In this document: piece after piece, positions 1 through 11,364 of the stretch
Layout: each line of letters begins with the position of its first letter
Position numbering within the stretch: the stretch's first letter is position 1
Origin: Heloderma charlesbogerti
Taxonomy: Eukaryota; Chordata; Lepidosauria; Squamata; Helodermatidae
Direction of reading: 5' to 3'
DNA: 64,000 bases
NCBI GenBank assembly: GCA_026122225.1
Contig: JANEZZ010001677.1
Coordinates: 62,001-126,000, forward strand
Made by a program: the position numbers and the translations under genes
Notes under the pieces: model-generated
Database searches by the model: none
Told to the model about the DNA's origin: nothing
Seen by the model: only the letters and a program-made list of their open reading frames with translations

Positions 1-289
1 TGTGTCAAAATTAATCAACACAAGCAAAATAGAAAACATGACACAATGTTAGCAGGGCTTAATCGGACGATCTTGAAGTACCCCCACTCCAAACACCATG
101 TGTTTACCCCTAAGCGAGTATGTGGCTGAAACAAAAGCTACTTTGTATGGAAATGTGTCCCAATACCTAAAACATGGACAGATTTTATATTTGGGGGGAG
201 ATGGCAGCAAGAAGAACAAGGAGTCTTGTGGCACCTTGTTCATTTCTGAGTCTTTACACTGTTGAACCCCTTCATGGATCACTGCCTTG

Positions 290-545
290 CTGTGGCGAAG
301 GGGCTTGCGTGACTCAGTGAAGCCATAAGCTACGCCGTGCAGGGCCACCCAAGATGGACAGGTCATGGCGGAGAGTCCTGACAAAATGTGGTCCACTGGA
401 GAAGGAAATGGCAACCCACGCCAGTATTCCTGCCAAGAAAACCCCACGGAACGTATCACGAGGCTAATAGGACAGGAAGGCCTGGCGTGCTCTGGTCCAT
501 GGGGTCACAAAGAGTCGGACACGACTGAACGACTGAACAACAACA
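290..545 (+). mobile_element. BovB (RTE) LINE 3' fragment
   Basis: The stretch ends in the typical BovB tail: a 'catggggtcacaaagagtc' block, 'ggacacgactgaacgactga' and an ACAAC-type tail. The upstream part resembles BovB 3' sequence known from ruminants and squamates. No reverse-transcriptase frame remains. It lies downstream of exon 2 of the left V2R gene, where that gene's exon 3 would be expected, so it has probably lengthened this intron. Confidence 0.75.
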
Positions 546-794
546 CACTGTTGAAACCTGAAACCTTTTATGTAAGACCCCGTGCTGGGATTAGTGACAC
601 AATATTGTCCTGAGACTCTTGCTACCATCCAAGCTTTCACATGGTAGGTCAGCTGAAGTCAGACGGCGCTCTACTCCTGCCATCCAGAACTGAGGCAACG
701 CACTCACTGCATGAGCAAATCTCTTTTCAAAGAGTGGCCTGACCATCTTACTGTTGCAGCTCCCTGAGATCTATGCCCGGATGAATCCCCTTAC

Positions 795-2492
795 CTGTGG
801 AATCTTGAAGATGCCCATTAAAGATGCGATCTCCCTTGAGGACGTGGGGATGAGACCCCCAATAACAGAGAGCAGCTTATCTTGCCCGTCACACTTATAA
901 TTGGGAACCATTTGCTCCCGTGTGGAGAGCAGAGAAAGGCTGTTCAAGTAGATCCTTCTTAGGATGCCCCTGTTGTCATAGATACGGAAGCCAAGCATGA
1001 CGTTGGGTAGCAGAGTTGGATCCTTGTTGAGCTCGCTGACTGCAAACACCAAGGCCAGGATGTGCTGGTAGTTCTTGTAAGTCAGCCTGCAGTGATGAGA
1101 GTGGCATTGGGGGTTGGGGGGTTGGAATCCCAGCAGAATCACAGAAACATGGAGGGTACAGAAGTCCATGTGGTTCAACCCTCTTCGAACAAAGACAAAA
1201 CCTTCTAGACCATAGCCCCTTCCAGCCCAGAAACCACTGACAAATTCGGCTTCTTCTGTTGAAACTCTCACACGAAGACACACAGCCAGCAGCGCTAGCA
1301 GCATTTCATAAGAAGATCGGAAGAACCCTGCTGGATCAGAGGTCAATAGTCCATTTAATTCAGCAGAGGTATTATTGTTGGTGTTGTTGTTGTATTATCT
1401 ATTTTAACTAATCATGCCCCACCTTTCAGGATGCAAATCCTTCAAAGGCAGCTGATCAGTAAAACCACAATACAATAATAATAGCATCATAATGGGACAA
1501 CTTAACAATTCACCAGAAAATTCACCACAGGGCTTAACAATGCCATATAACTTTTAATTGACCTCCTCTATGGATTTGCCTAAGAAGAATGTAAGAAGAG
1601 GAACATCAGAAGAGCCCTGCTGGGTCAGACCAAGGTGGCTCCATCTAGCTCAGCATCCTGTCTCCACCTGTGGTCATCCAAGATGCTTCTTGGGAGCCCC
1701 ACAAGAAGGATCTGTAGGCACCAGTCCTCCTTCCCTCTTCCTCACTCTCAGCAACTGCTTTTCAGTGGTAGACTGCATATAAACATGGAATCTCTGTTTG
1801 TTTGTTTGTTTGTTTTATTTATACCCCACCTTTCTACCAAAAGTGGCACTCAAGGTGGCTATATTTCGCTTTGATGATTAATACCATTTCATAGATTTGT
1901 CCTCCATGAATATATCTTACCTTGCTGCAGTAGATGCAACTGCATCTTTTGACTTCTTCAGTCTCTGGAATCTGTAGCTCTCGGGGTGTCTGCTACACTG
2001 CTGGATAAGCATCAAAAATTCCTGAGAGGGAAGAAGCGGAGAGATTTCCCCAGGCTCAGAAGAAAGCCAAGGAAGAGCCCCTGGGTCTTTGAATCTCGTT
2101 ATGGGTTGAAGTCCATCATGACAAGCCAGTGAGATTCATAGACTAAACCATGAAACTACAAATGTCAGCTGCATCACTAATGCATTTCCCTGGAAGGAGC
2201 CCTCTAATCTGGAACAACAGCAGCATAGCACCTCTCAGATCCCTCCTGTAGAGACTCACATAGAATAAGAGGCGGCAGGCGCTTCCTGAAATTTCAGCAC
2301 CGTCAGGAAATAACCTTTGCCAAGGGCTAAATTCCCACCAACAATGAGGTCTCCTGGCCTGTAATAGTCTTGCTGGGCTGGAAAAGGCCTGGCCAAGGGG
2401 CATTTGGTCTTCAGCACGGTGTGGTTGATGGCCTGAGGAAGGAGCAAAAATATCAGCAGCCAAACCAGCAGTTTCAGGAAGAGACCTTCCAT
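795..2492 (-). CDS. vomeronasal type-2 receptor, partial (exons 1-2)
   Basis: This is the 5' part of a class C GPCR of the V2R family, expected in vomeronasal sensory neurons. Exon 1 (2260-2492, 233 bp) encodes a hydrophobic signal peptide starting MEGLFLKLLVWLLIFLLL, then the family motif [11 protein letters not shown], and ends in phase 2 at a GTGAGT donor. Exon 2 (795-1086) encodes the start of the Venus-flytrap domain (NYQHILALVFAVSELNKDP, KIPQ end) and has a GTAAGG donor. Exon 1 has exactly the length of exon 1 of the complete paralog at 10040-18638. At the position of the paralog's exon-2 acceptor the sequence reads CCCCCAAT with no AG; an AG 21 bases downstream (CACTGCAG) keeps the frame but removes about seven residues, two of them cysteines. 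Exons 3-6 are not in the window. The gene may be intact beyond the edge or may be a pseudogene. Confidence 0.85.
1593..1800 (-). mobile_element. CR1-type LINE 3' end fragment
   Basis: Contains the phrase 'agaagagccctgctgggtca', which recurs at several CR1 3' ends in this window, here in reverse orientation. It is a short, 5'-truncated, diverged copy. The following stretch to 1870 contains a TTTG microsatellite and an L2/SINE-like 'taccccacctttc' tail. Confidence 0.55.
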
Positions 2493-2619
2493 CTCAGACT
2501 GGCAACCACAGAAGCTGAGCTGCAGCTGACTGCAGAGATCCCAGGCAGAGCTTAACACTGGGGGGACAAAAAAATCACCCACCCAGGTATCCCTCCCCAA
2601 CCCCACTGGGAAGCAGTCA

Positions 2620-2965
2620 GGGCATATTTATATTAATATACTTATATTTACATTATATTTTCTCCTGGATCTTGTTCTTTTTGCTGGATAGAAATCCACA
2701 GGGGATTCTTCTATAATTACTGTGATATCGCTAATTCCAGGGTACAGAAATAACCACAGCCCTGTAGCGCTGGGCTCCCTTCACACCACGGAGGGAGAAA
2801 AACATGTTTGCATCTCTCTTCACTTGTCTACGGGCCAGATGGGCTCAGGAATTTGACGTGAGTTGTCAGGTCCTGGCCTTGGGCCTGTGTGGAGCAGAAG
2901 ACCTAAATCCAAGATGGAGTCTAGGCTTGCCACAAAGTTGGTTCTTCTGCCCGGTTGATGCCTGG
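2620..2965. other. 5' flank of left V2R, duplicated with the gene
   Basis: This non-coding block upstream of the left V2R aligns by eye with 18735-19055 upstream of the complete V2R. Shared pieces include 'tccacaggg', 'gctgggctc', 'aacatg(t/c)ttgcat', 'ggcctgtgtg' and 'atccaagatggagtc'. The duplication unit therefore extended beyond the transcribed region and probably includes the receptor promoter. No specific promoter element was identified. Confidence 0.6.
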
Positions 2966-3099
2966 GGAAAAGGAGGAGTTGGGCATGGCAGAGTCACGGT
3001 AATTTGTAACAGTGCGAAGACTAACCGTAATGGCCTTCCTGGATGGAATGACTAGACTGCCTGCACTTAGTTAGAACATGCTCCTATTACCCTGACTTT

Positions 3100-3482
3100 G
3101 GCTTTCTTCACACAGAGCTTTTATCCTGCAACTGAGATTGCTCCCTCAGGGAAGTTTGCAGGCTCTTTACATGACATCGTGATCGTTCAAGGCGTCTCCT
3201 GCACTAAATGCCCTTTCTTCCGCTTTTAAATAGATGGCAGATCATGAGCTATCAAGTTACCCCGTTGTGTTCCGCTTGGGTTCCCTCCATGAAAAGAAGA
3301 AAAGTGGCGAGAAGAGAAGCGAGACCAATGAACGATAATGGACGATTCAGATATGGGGAGAAGGAGGGAGAAGGTGGGGGAAGGAAGTGGGCGAAAAAGG
3401 GAGTCGTCGTGATCCTGCATCTAAAATGGAAGCAGAAAGCCCCGTTTTAAATGCAGGATTTTAGGCTGGTGTGGAGATACCC
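3100..3482. mobile_element. MITE-like repeat, copy 1
   Basis: This stretch is closely similar to 33145-33480. Both run from 'cacacagagcttttatcctg' (or a near match) to 'gcaggattttaggctg' and share an interior AAG/GGA-rich purine tract. The ends are imperfect inverted repeats: the left end ...TTATCCTGC faces a right end whose reverse complement is ...AAATCCTGC. This suggests a non-autonomous DNA transposon. There is no coding capacity. Confidence 0.6.
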
Positions 3483-3799
3483 TTTGGTGCTTTCCTGGGA
3501 AACAAGAGAGTACAGGGTGCAGACTCCCCAAACACGACCTTTTCGGGTTGTTCCTCAGCTGGGCATCAGGCTCACAGTATGTCTCAGGGAGGATCATGGC
3601 CTCTCCCATCACATCTGAGGTGCCTTGGAGGCAAGGAAATGGTCCAGCGTGGCCACCGCAGCCTAGAGTGATTTACCCTCCACCTCAGTCCAACGCATTA
3701 ATTGTGAGACCTCGGCCTGCCATGAGGACTCCCCAGTTTGAGGAAAGGGTGGGGTGTTAGTGTGGATCATGGCCCACTCCTTGGCAGGGTTTCCCTGAG

Positions 3800-4318
3800 C
3801 AATCCTCTTAAATGTGGCCCATGACCACATCTAAGCTGAGCATCTCAGGAGGGAGGAGACACTTGCATGTATTACCTGAAGGATCGTCTCCTCCCATATG
3901 TACCTGCCCAGACCCTAAGATCATCTTCAGCGGTCCTTCTCTGGGAGCCCCTGCCAAAGGACGTGAGGCGGGGGGCTATCAAGAAGAGGGCTTTTTCTGC
4001 TGGGGCACCCCAATTGTGGAATGAGCTTCCCAGAGAGGCACACCTGGCTCCAACCTTGCGCTCTTTCCGGCGCCAGGTGAAGACCTTTTTTTATTTTCCC
4101 AGGCGTTTTTAGTTCTGCTGTTTTAAATCTGTTACGGTCTTTTAAACCTCTGCACTGCTGCTCGGTTTTATTCTGGTTTTTACTTTTATACTGTAGTTTT
4201 AAACTTCTAAATGTTACGGTGTATTTTATGCTGTATTTTGTGGTTTCAGTTCTTGTACACCCCTCGGAGAGCTTCGGCAACTGGGTGGTATAGAAATGTA
4301 CTAATAAATACATACATA
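3800..4318 (+). mobile_element. L2/CR1-like LINE 3' end with degraded RT tail
   Basis: The translation around 3867-4112 reads like the C-terminal tail of an L2/CR1 reverse transcriptase: a LWNELPREAHLAPTLRSFRR segment followed by a K-T-F-F-Y motif. After it come a non-coding tail and an AATAAATACATA microsatellite, typical of an L2-like 3' end. It is 5'-truncated. Confidence 0.65.
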
Positions 4319-4856
4319 CATGTATTAGGAAGATATTTCACCAGGCTCAGCTTGGTACAGTGGGTCCTGACCCTGACATGAACTGGTAGCTTCTAGAGCT
4401 CCAGGGAAAGGCCCAGATTGCCCTGATGGTAGGATGGAAGAATCCTTTGAAGAACTAGCTATGGACAGTGTGAAGCCCATCCAGCTCACATCCCAGGGTT
4501 ACAGAATCCACCAAACAATGATGGTAGATGATGCCAGTCAATATCCTGAGGCCTTCTCCTTCAGCAAGTCACAGCAGCCTTTGTTTGTCAGCTCACATGG
4601 GGTTTGGCCTTGGAGAGTTGTCCCCATAAATTCCACACAGACCGAGGACATTCACATCTCATGTGCATCGGCCTGCTGTTGCAAGCACAGATGTCCCTTT
4701 CCATCCCCACAGAGATGGCTTGGCTGAGTGCTAGAACTGCACCTTCAAACTGATGGTGTGGACGTTTACCTGGAGAACCCTAAGACCTAAGCTGGCATTT
4801 TCCTGCTCTGATATTTCCTCTCCAGGAAGGCCCTCAACCTTCAAAGTGGTTAAAAC

Positions 4857-5935
4857 ATAAGAACTTCAGAAGAGCCCTGCTGGATCAGACCAAGGGTCCA
4901 TCTACTCCAGCATTCTGTTCACACGGTGGCCAACCAGCTGTCAACCAGGAACCCACAAGCAGGGCATGACCACAACTCCACCCTCCTGCCCATGTTCCCC
5001 AGCAACTGGTGTACATAGGCTGACTGCCTCTGGCACTGAAGGTAGCACATAGCCATCGGGACTAGTAGCCATGGATAGCCTTTTCCTCCAGGAATTTGTC
5101 CAACCCCCTTTTAAAGCCATCCAAATCGGTGGCCATTGCTACATCCTGTGGTAGAGAGTTCCATAGTTTAACTATGTGCTGTGTGAAGAAGCCCTTCGTT
5201 TGATCTGTCCTGAATCTCCCACTGATCAGCTTCATAGGATGACCCTGGGTTCTAGTATTTTGAGAGAGGGAAAAAATTGTCTCCCTATCCACATTCTCCA
5301 AACCAATCTCCCCTTATCCTCCTTTTTTCCAACCTAAACAATCCCAGCTGTTGTAAGCTTCTGTCATAGGGGAGATGCTCCAGCCCCTTGGTCATTTTAG
5401 TTGCCCTTTTCTGCACTTTTTCCAGCTCTACACTACATTTTTTGAGGTGTGGTGACCAGAACTGTACGCAGTATTCCAAGTGTGGCCGCGCCATAGATTT
5501 GTGCAGGGGCAGTATGGTATTGGCAGCTTTATTCTCAATTCCTTTCCTAGTTATGCCTAACACGGACTTTGCCTTTTTTACAGCGGTCACACACTGGATT
5601 GACATCTTCCTCAAGCCGTCCGCCATAACTGCAAGATCTCTTTCCTGGTCGGTCACCTCACCGCTAGCTTAGATCCCATCAGGCTATACTTGAAGTTGGG
5701 ATTTTTTGCCCCAGCGTGCATCACTTTACACTTGCTTACATTGAGCCACATTTGCCATTTCAATGCCCATTCTCCCAGTTTGGAGAGATCCTTCTGGAGT
5801 TCTTCACAATCCCTTTTTGTTTTAACCGCCCTAAATAATTTGGTGTCATCTGCAAACTTGGCCACTTCACTGCTTTGCCACCTTTGTACTCCTCTTCTGG
5901 TTTGGGGGGTGGAGGGATGAAAGTGGTGCATGGCC
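4857..5935 (-). mobile_element. 5'-truncated CR1 LINE with RT remnants
   Basis: Minus-strand frames carry CR1 reverse-transcriptase pieces in the right order. First comes the catalytic segment KFADDTKLF near 5850, then RPHLEYCVQFWSPHLKKC near 5450, then LWNSLPQDVAMATDLDGFKR near 5130. The 3' end contains the recurrent 'agccctgctggatcagacca' tail. Several frame breaks and stops separate the pieces, so the copy is dead. The upstream end stops where a putative LTR begins (5938). Confidence 0.85.
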
Positions 5936-5937
5936 GG

Positions 5938-6216
5938 TGTTAGGTTTAGCCCTCTTCCCTGGTAAAGAAACTCCTTCCAGTGCAACCAGGAGACAAGGCC
6001 GGACAGCAATGATGACAGAGCAGGAGATAGGAGCGAGACATATCATTGCTTAGGTAGACCTTGCCGGAAAAGGAAGTCTTTTATACTCCTTCCTCCTCAA
6101 ATGCAGCCAATGGCCAACCTGGGTGGGTGGAACCTGGCAAGATCTAGAACATTGTCCCCTCAGAGGCTGCAATTTTATGGCTCATCACGTGGGGCAGGGA
6201 CCAGCAGTTCCTGACA
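5938..6216 (-). mobile_element. putative short solo LTR
   Basis: The segment is bounded by TGTTAGG and CCTGACA, a 7-bp terminal inverted repeat with one mismatch and canonical TG...CA ends. On the minus strand it contains a strong TATA element (GTATAAAAG, 6078-6086) in the right place for an LTR promoter. No clear target-site duplication or internal retroviral sequence is visible, so the call is tentative. Confidence 0.4.
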
Positions 6217-6240
6217 CAACATTGCAAGCCGAAGAATTAT

Positions 6241-6290
6241 ATATTCATTCATTCATTCATTCATTTATTCATTCATTCATTCATAACATG
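6241..6290. repeat. (ATTC)n microsatellite
   Basis: Perfect to near-perfect ATTC tetranucleotide repeats, with one ATTT unit. Confidence 0.95.
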
Positions 6291-7370
6291 TTTATCCTTC
6301 AGGTATGTGGGGTTCGGGCCACTGGGGGCTCTAAAATAAGCAGAAGAACCTACAACTAGACCTGGAAGGAAACGGTTAGCTGGTAGAGTCCTTTCATAAC
6401 TGGCATTATATGCATAAACTTGGTCAGACCAGTCCAAACTTGTTTGTCCGTCTCCTTTGGTGGCAACAGCTTTGCCCCAGCCCCACTGATGCTAGGATGG
6501 GGCATGCCAGCATCATCACATTGGCCTCCCGTGTCAATCTGGCCGTACCAAAGTACAAACCAGAGAGCAAAAACAGTATAATGAATGAAGAGGAGCTACG
6601 TTTTGTAGCCTGGGAAGAAAAACCGCTTTGCTGTTGCGGTTAAGCCCTGTGCCATTTTTCTAGGTAGAAAAGTGGGGCACCAATCAAATAAATGAGCAGA
6701 TAAATAAAATTAATATGGCGGATTTTCCCTAGGCCTCAATTGTGTTTTATACTCGAATCAACAATCTACGTTAATTCATAAGAAGCGGTTCCTGTTTTCA
6801 GTGGAAGGAGGAGAACACGTCCTGAGCAAGTGTGCAAGAACTGTGTTGTTCCAGCAAGGGCTAGACTTGGGCTGAAGGCTGATCCCTCTGGGAAAAGTCC
6901 TACTCAGGAGGGCCTTGCTCATGAGGAGGCCTTTGCTCTTGAGGAGTCTTTTTCTGCAAGCAGGCACTTCTTCACCTGGCCATGCTCCTTAGTGAGTGCA
7001 GTGCAGCTAAGATTTGCAGGAGGGGCTCCTGTTCCTGGGTTTACTAATAGAAAACTGCATCTTCTTGGGGGTGGGGGTGGGGTGGGGGGTTGAGTACATC
7101 TTCTTGAGGTTTAAACAGTGTGAAAAAGAGATGGGAACTGACAACTGAAGAGATGGGAACTAAGTATCCAGGAATCCTTAGCCTCTTTGTAGCTCAAAAA
7201 ATGTTGCATATGTGGTGTCAGTTAACTTTACAACCTCCCTGCAAAGCAGGCTATTCTTCTTTTCTCCATATTCTGTGCTGACTCCAGGTTTTATGGTGCC
7301 CTCAGTGGGGCCCTCCCTGAGGGGTCCCTCTCCCCATCGCCACGGTCACTGTTGGCCTTTCCACTGCTCT
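6291..7370. other. no gene recognised
   Basis: I see no exon-like frame with homology here. The interval holds AT-rich unique sequence, a short A/T-rich tail near 6690-6720 and a poly-G tract near 7066-7090. Confidence 0.5.
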
Positions 7371-7720
7371 TCTTAAGAGTCCCCTGGACTGCAAGGAGGT
7401 CAGATCAGTCCATCCTAAAGGAAATCAACCTGAGTGCTCATTGGAAGGACAGATACTGAAGCTGAAGCTCCAATATTTTGGCCACCTAATGCGAAGAGAA
7501 AACTCCCTGGAAAAGACCCTGATGCTGGGAAAGACTGAAGGCAAAAGGAGAAGGGGACGGCAGAGGATGAGATGGCTGGATAGCATCACCGATGCAATGG
7601 ATATGAACTTGAGCACGCTCCGGGAGAGAGCGCAGGACAGGAAGGCCTGGCGTGCTCTGGTCCATGGGGTCACGAAGAGTCGGACACGACTGAACGACTG
7701 AACAACAACAACAACAACAA
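7371..7720 (+). mobile_element. BovB LINE 3' end with RT C-terminus
   Basis: The plus frame encodes the end of the BovB ORF2 protein: LQYFGHLMRRENSLEKTLML, then GRQRMRWLDSITDAM, then HGVTKSRTRLND and a stop. An ACAAC tail follows directly. It is almost identical to the copies at 21465-21829 and 24935-25797, so these insertions are relatively young. Confidence 0.92.
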
Positions 7721-10020
7721 CTCCTTCTGGGCCCGATCCACACCATTGCCCAGAAAGAGGGAACACGGCGAGCAGAAGTGCTGATCCTTCTCTTCGCTCC
7801 CGCCACTGCTCACTTCCTTGGAGAAAACAGAGATAGCAATGAGGAAGAACCAACGGAGGGGCAATGGACCCCTATCCTGAAGGTGGAATATTTGGAATAT
7901 ACCAGCTATCCAAATTCACAGAGGTGATATTTCCCCCCTGCTGATCCCAAATGCATTTGGGATCTGTCAAGACCAACTTTCTTCCAGTTTTGCCGGGGCC
8001 ACTGCTGAATTGATCCAACTGGCCGGTAGAGGGCTCTCTGTAACTTCCTTAAGCTCCCGAAATATCAAATATCTTGTCATTTTCCTTTCTCTCCCCCCCA
8101 CCTGCCCCCCGACACACCACACCCTCAAATGCAATGGCGTACCATTAAAAGGACCCAACAACCCATAACACCCATCAAACAATTAGCTATTGTGAAGGGG
8201 ATGTTACTTTCAGAATAAACAGCAGCTGTTCCCCCCTCCCAGGTTCCCTAAGCCTGCTATTAAAAAAATAATATTAATCCAGTTCATACAATTGCTAATT
8301 GTACGGCTAACTGTGTGAAGGATGTCACGTCACATCTGCCACTTAAGATAGCATGCAGGAGGAGTTATACAGACATAGCTGGATTGACCTTATTGCAGGA
8401 GAGACTGCAAAGTGCACTGGGACAAATGGGCTGATCCCCCATTTTAGTATATATTAAAACCACCATATCCAATTTGAAATATTAAAATCACATTTAAAAA
8501 ACCGAGTTGAAATCAAATATAAATCCCTACACAGGTAACTGGCTACCACTCATAGGCAGGACAGCCTTTTTCCAACAGGCTTTCTTGGGGGGAAATGTCC
8601 CTTTATAATCCTATATGCTAATAATGAACTCATTTTTAAAGGGCAGGTCTTTATCTACCCAAAGCAGCACCATCTACACATAAGAGGAAGGGATCAGCAG
8701 AATCGGGGATTTGCAGAAATGCGAAAAACTGTAGTGGGGGAAAGAACCCCTAAAGGAGGGAGGAATGTAAACTACTCAATAAGGATTAGCACACTTAGAA
8801 GCCATGGAATACTGGATGACTCAGGGGGTGGGCAGGGGGACCATGGCAGAGGGGAAATGGAATGGTGTCTCTTGGAGGAAAGTGTGGTTGGCCTTGAACA
8901 GGAGCATGCCACCTTGCAAAACTTTGTTGGAAGGTTCCTCTTCTACCATCTAATGTCCAGGAAAGAGGGTTGAGATAGGGGGTGCTTCCAGCCAGAGGGC
9001 TGATAGCATTAAAATTCTGGCAGAATTGTGCAGCTATTCTTTTTCTCCTTAACGGATTTGCCGTAGTAAAACAAAAAAGATGGAAGAAGCGGTGGCCAAA
9101 CATGGGAGGGTTGACAGTGATGTCTGGATCCCCATGAAATTCTGGGTGATGGTGTGATAAAACCCTCTCTGTGTGTGTGGGAGGAGCGGGAGGAGTTATT
9201 CCGTCGTTCTGGGGCCACAATTGGTCCTGCTCCTTCCCACTTAAAACATTGCATTTTGTCAGTACACCGCAAAGATGGTACAACGTGAATGCAACGAAGA
9301 TACACCAGCAAGCATTTCAAGTCGATTCACATTTTATTTGTTGAAACTAGAAGTCATCACAAAAAAATTCCCCAAACTCACATCACTGTGATGTATTCCC
9401 AATAGGGGGATAAAATCCCCTTATCTCGATTCAAGCCTCAGATGATAGAATCAAATTTCTTGGTGAGTTCTAGTCCAGCCATTTCACACCAGAGAGTAAG
9501 TACTGAACGGCTTATCAAATTGCTCTCCAAAACCCCTGAGAAAACTGTTCTGGAAAATGTAATGGAGAAACTAATCCTGCCCTGGGAGCATTTCCAGTTC
9601 AGAATTCCACATGTCATTCTGGGTCTTTTCTCTCCATCATCTAACAGCCTATACTGGGAGAACGTACCTGACAATGGTTGTATAAGCAATAGAAAAGGCA
9701 AGCTTCATAACAAACTCATATTTGCTGTTACAACCCACCCTTGTCCATGAAAGCTTAAGAGTTTTCCACTGTTCATCTTAATCTATTTGAAAGATGGATA
9801 AAGTCAACCAAAATAAACAACCCACCCCTGTCCTGTCTTAAGATGGAGACTCTAAATAGAGCTTTGTAATAATTTAGAAATATTTCTGATAGTACACATC
9901 CCTAGATGCAAGGCATGAAATCGTGATATGTTTAATTTATTCGAATGAAGAATAGATAGGATTAGGGGATTGCAAGGGGAGGAAATATATGGTCCTTTAA
10001 AACAAAAACACACACACCCC
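7721..10020. other. V2R 3' flank, no gene recognised
   Basis: No coding exon could be supported. A stretch at about 8972-9165 resembles the MITE at 12947-13165 (shared 'gtgcttccag' start and 'tgataaaa' end). The rest is apparently unique sequence between the two V2R paralogs. Confidence 0.45.
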
Positions 10021-10039
10021 ACCGCCTTTATTTATATTT

Positions 10040-11325
10040 CTACCAGCCTCTATAAATCACAAATTCTTTTTTCCTGATTAGTTTATCTTTGCTGATGAGA
10101 CTAGGTCTCAGTATAATAATGTAGCATTTAGGGAGAAAGATGCAACCCAGCAGCCCAGACCCAGAGGCCAAGATGGAGAAGACCTCCACGGCTACCATGG
10201 ACTTCCCCTTGGTGCTCAGGTAGGTGGGCACAAAGGAGACCCAAACGCTGCAAAACACCAGCATGCTGAAGGTGATAAACTTGGCTTCGTTGAAGCAGTC
10301 CGGCAATTTCCTTGCGAGGAAAGCCACCATGAAGCTAACAAGGGACAGGAAACCCATGTAACCCAAGGCAGTGAAAAACATAGTGACTGAGCCTTCTTTA
10401 CATTCCACTATGATCTCTCTGGCCAGGGAATGGAAGTCCAAGTTTGGGAACGGGGGAGAGGTCACCAGCCAGATAGTACAGATCACAGCTTGGAGGAAGG
10501 GACAGACCAGGACGATGGAGTTCGTCATTTGGCTCCCCAAGAGTTTTCTGGCCATGTTTCCTGGCTTGGTGGCCATGAAGGCCAGAACCACTGTGACAGT
10601 TTTTGCCAAAATGGAAGAAATGGCAATAGAGAAGATATTGCCAAAAGCAGCTTGTCGGAGAACACAGGTGATCTTCCTGGGTCGTCCGATGAACAGGAAG
10701 GAGCAGAGGAAGCAGAGCAGGAGGGAGATGAGGAGGACGTAGGTGAGGTCTCGGTTATTGGCTTTGACAATTGGTGTGTCTCGGTATTTAATGAAGGTTG
10801 CCAACACTAGAGATGTGATCAGAGAGAGGAAAACAGCTAGGGAAGCTAAAATGAACCCCCAAACATCTTGAAATGAAAGGAAGTGGATCTTCCTGGGGAT
10901 ACACTGGTCTTGGTTCTTGTTTGGATGTTGATCTTCTGGGCATGGGGCACAGTGTGCTGCATCTGGAATAAGGAACCACTATTACAATATCTCGAATATG
11001 AAACAAACATCATCAAAATGTCCCAAGGATATCGAATGATCCATTCTTCTCCCTGACTGTAAACCCAAGAGTGTTGATTGCTCTCTGCTTTAGCTTCTGC
11101 AACATAATTCATAACAGAAGAGCTTAGATGATATTTGTCACTTTTCCTTCATAGCGTATGACATAGAGTTAAGGCATTGGATAGTGCAGGAGAGGTGACA
11201 TCTTGCAGGGGAACTTTGTAGTGTGTGTGTGGGGGGGGGAACACACACCACTTTTTGAGGGCTGAGGATCATGGCCTAAGTGTTGGAAGGACCACATGAT
11301 CAACTTACTGAACTAGTTCAGCTGG

Positions 11326-11364
<39 letters not shown>

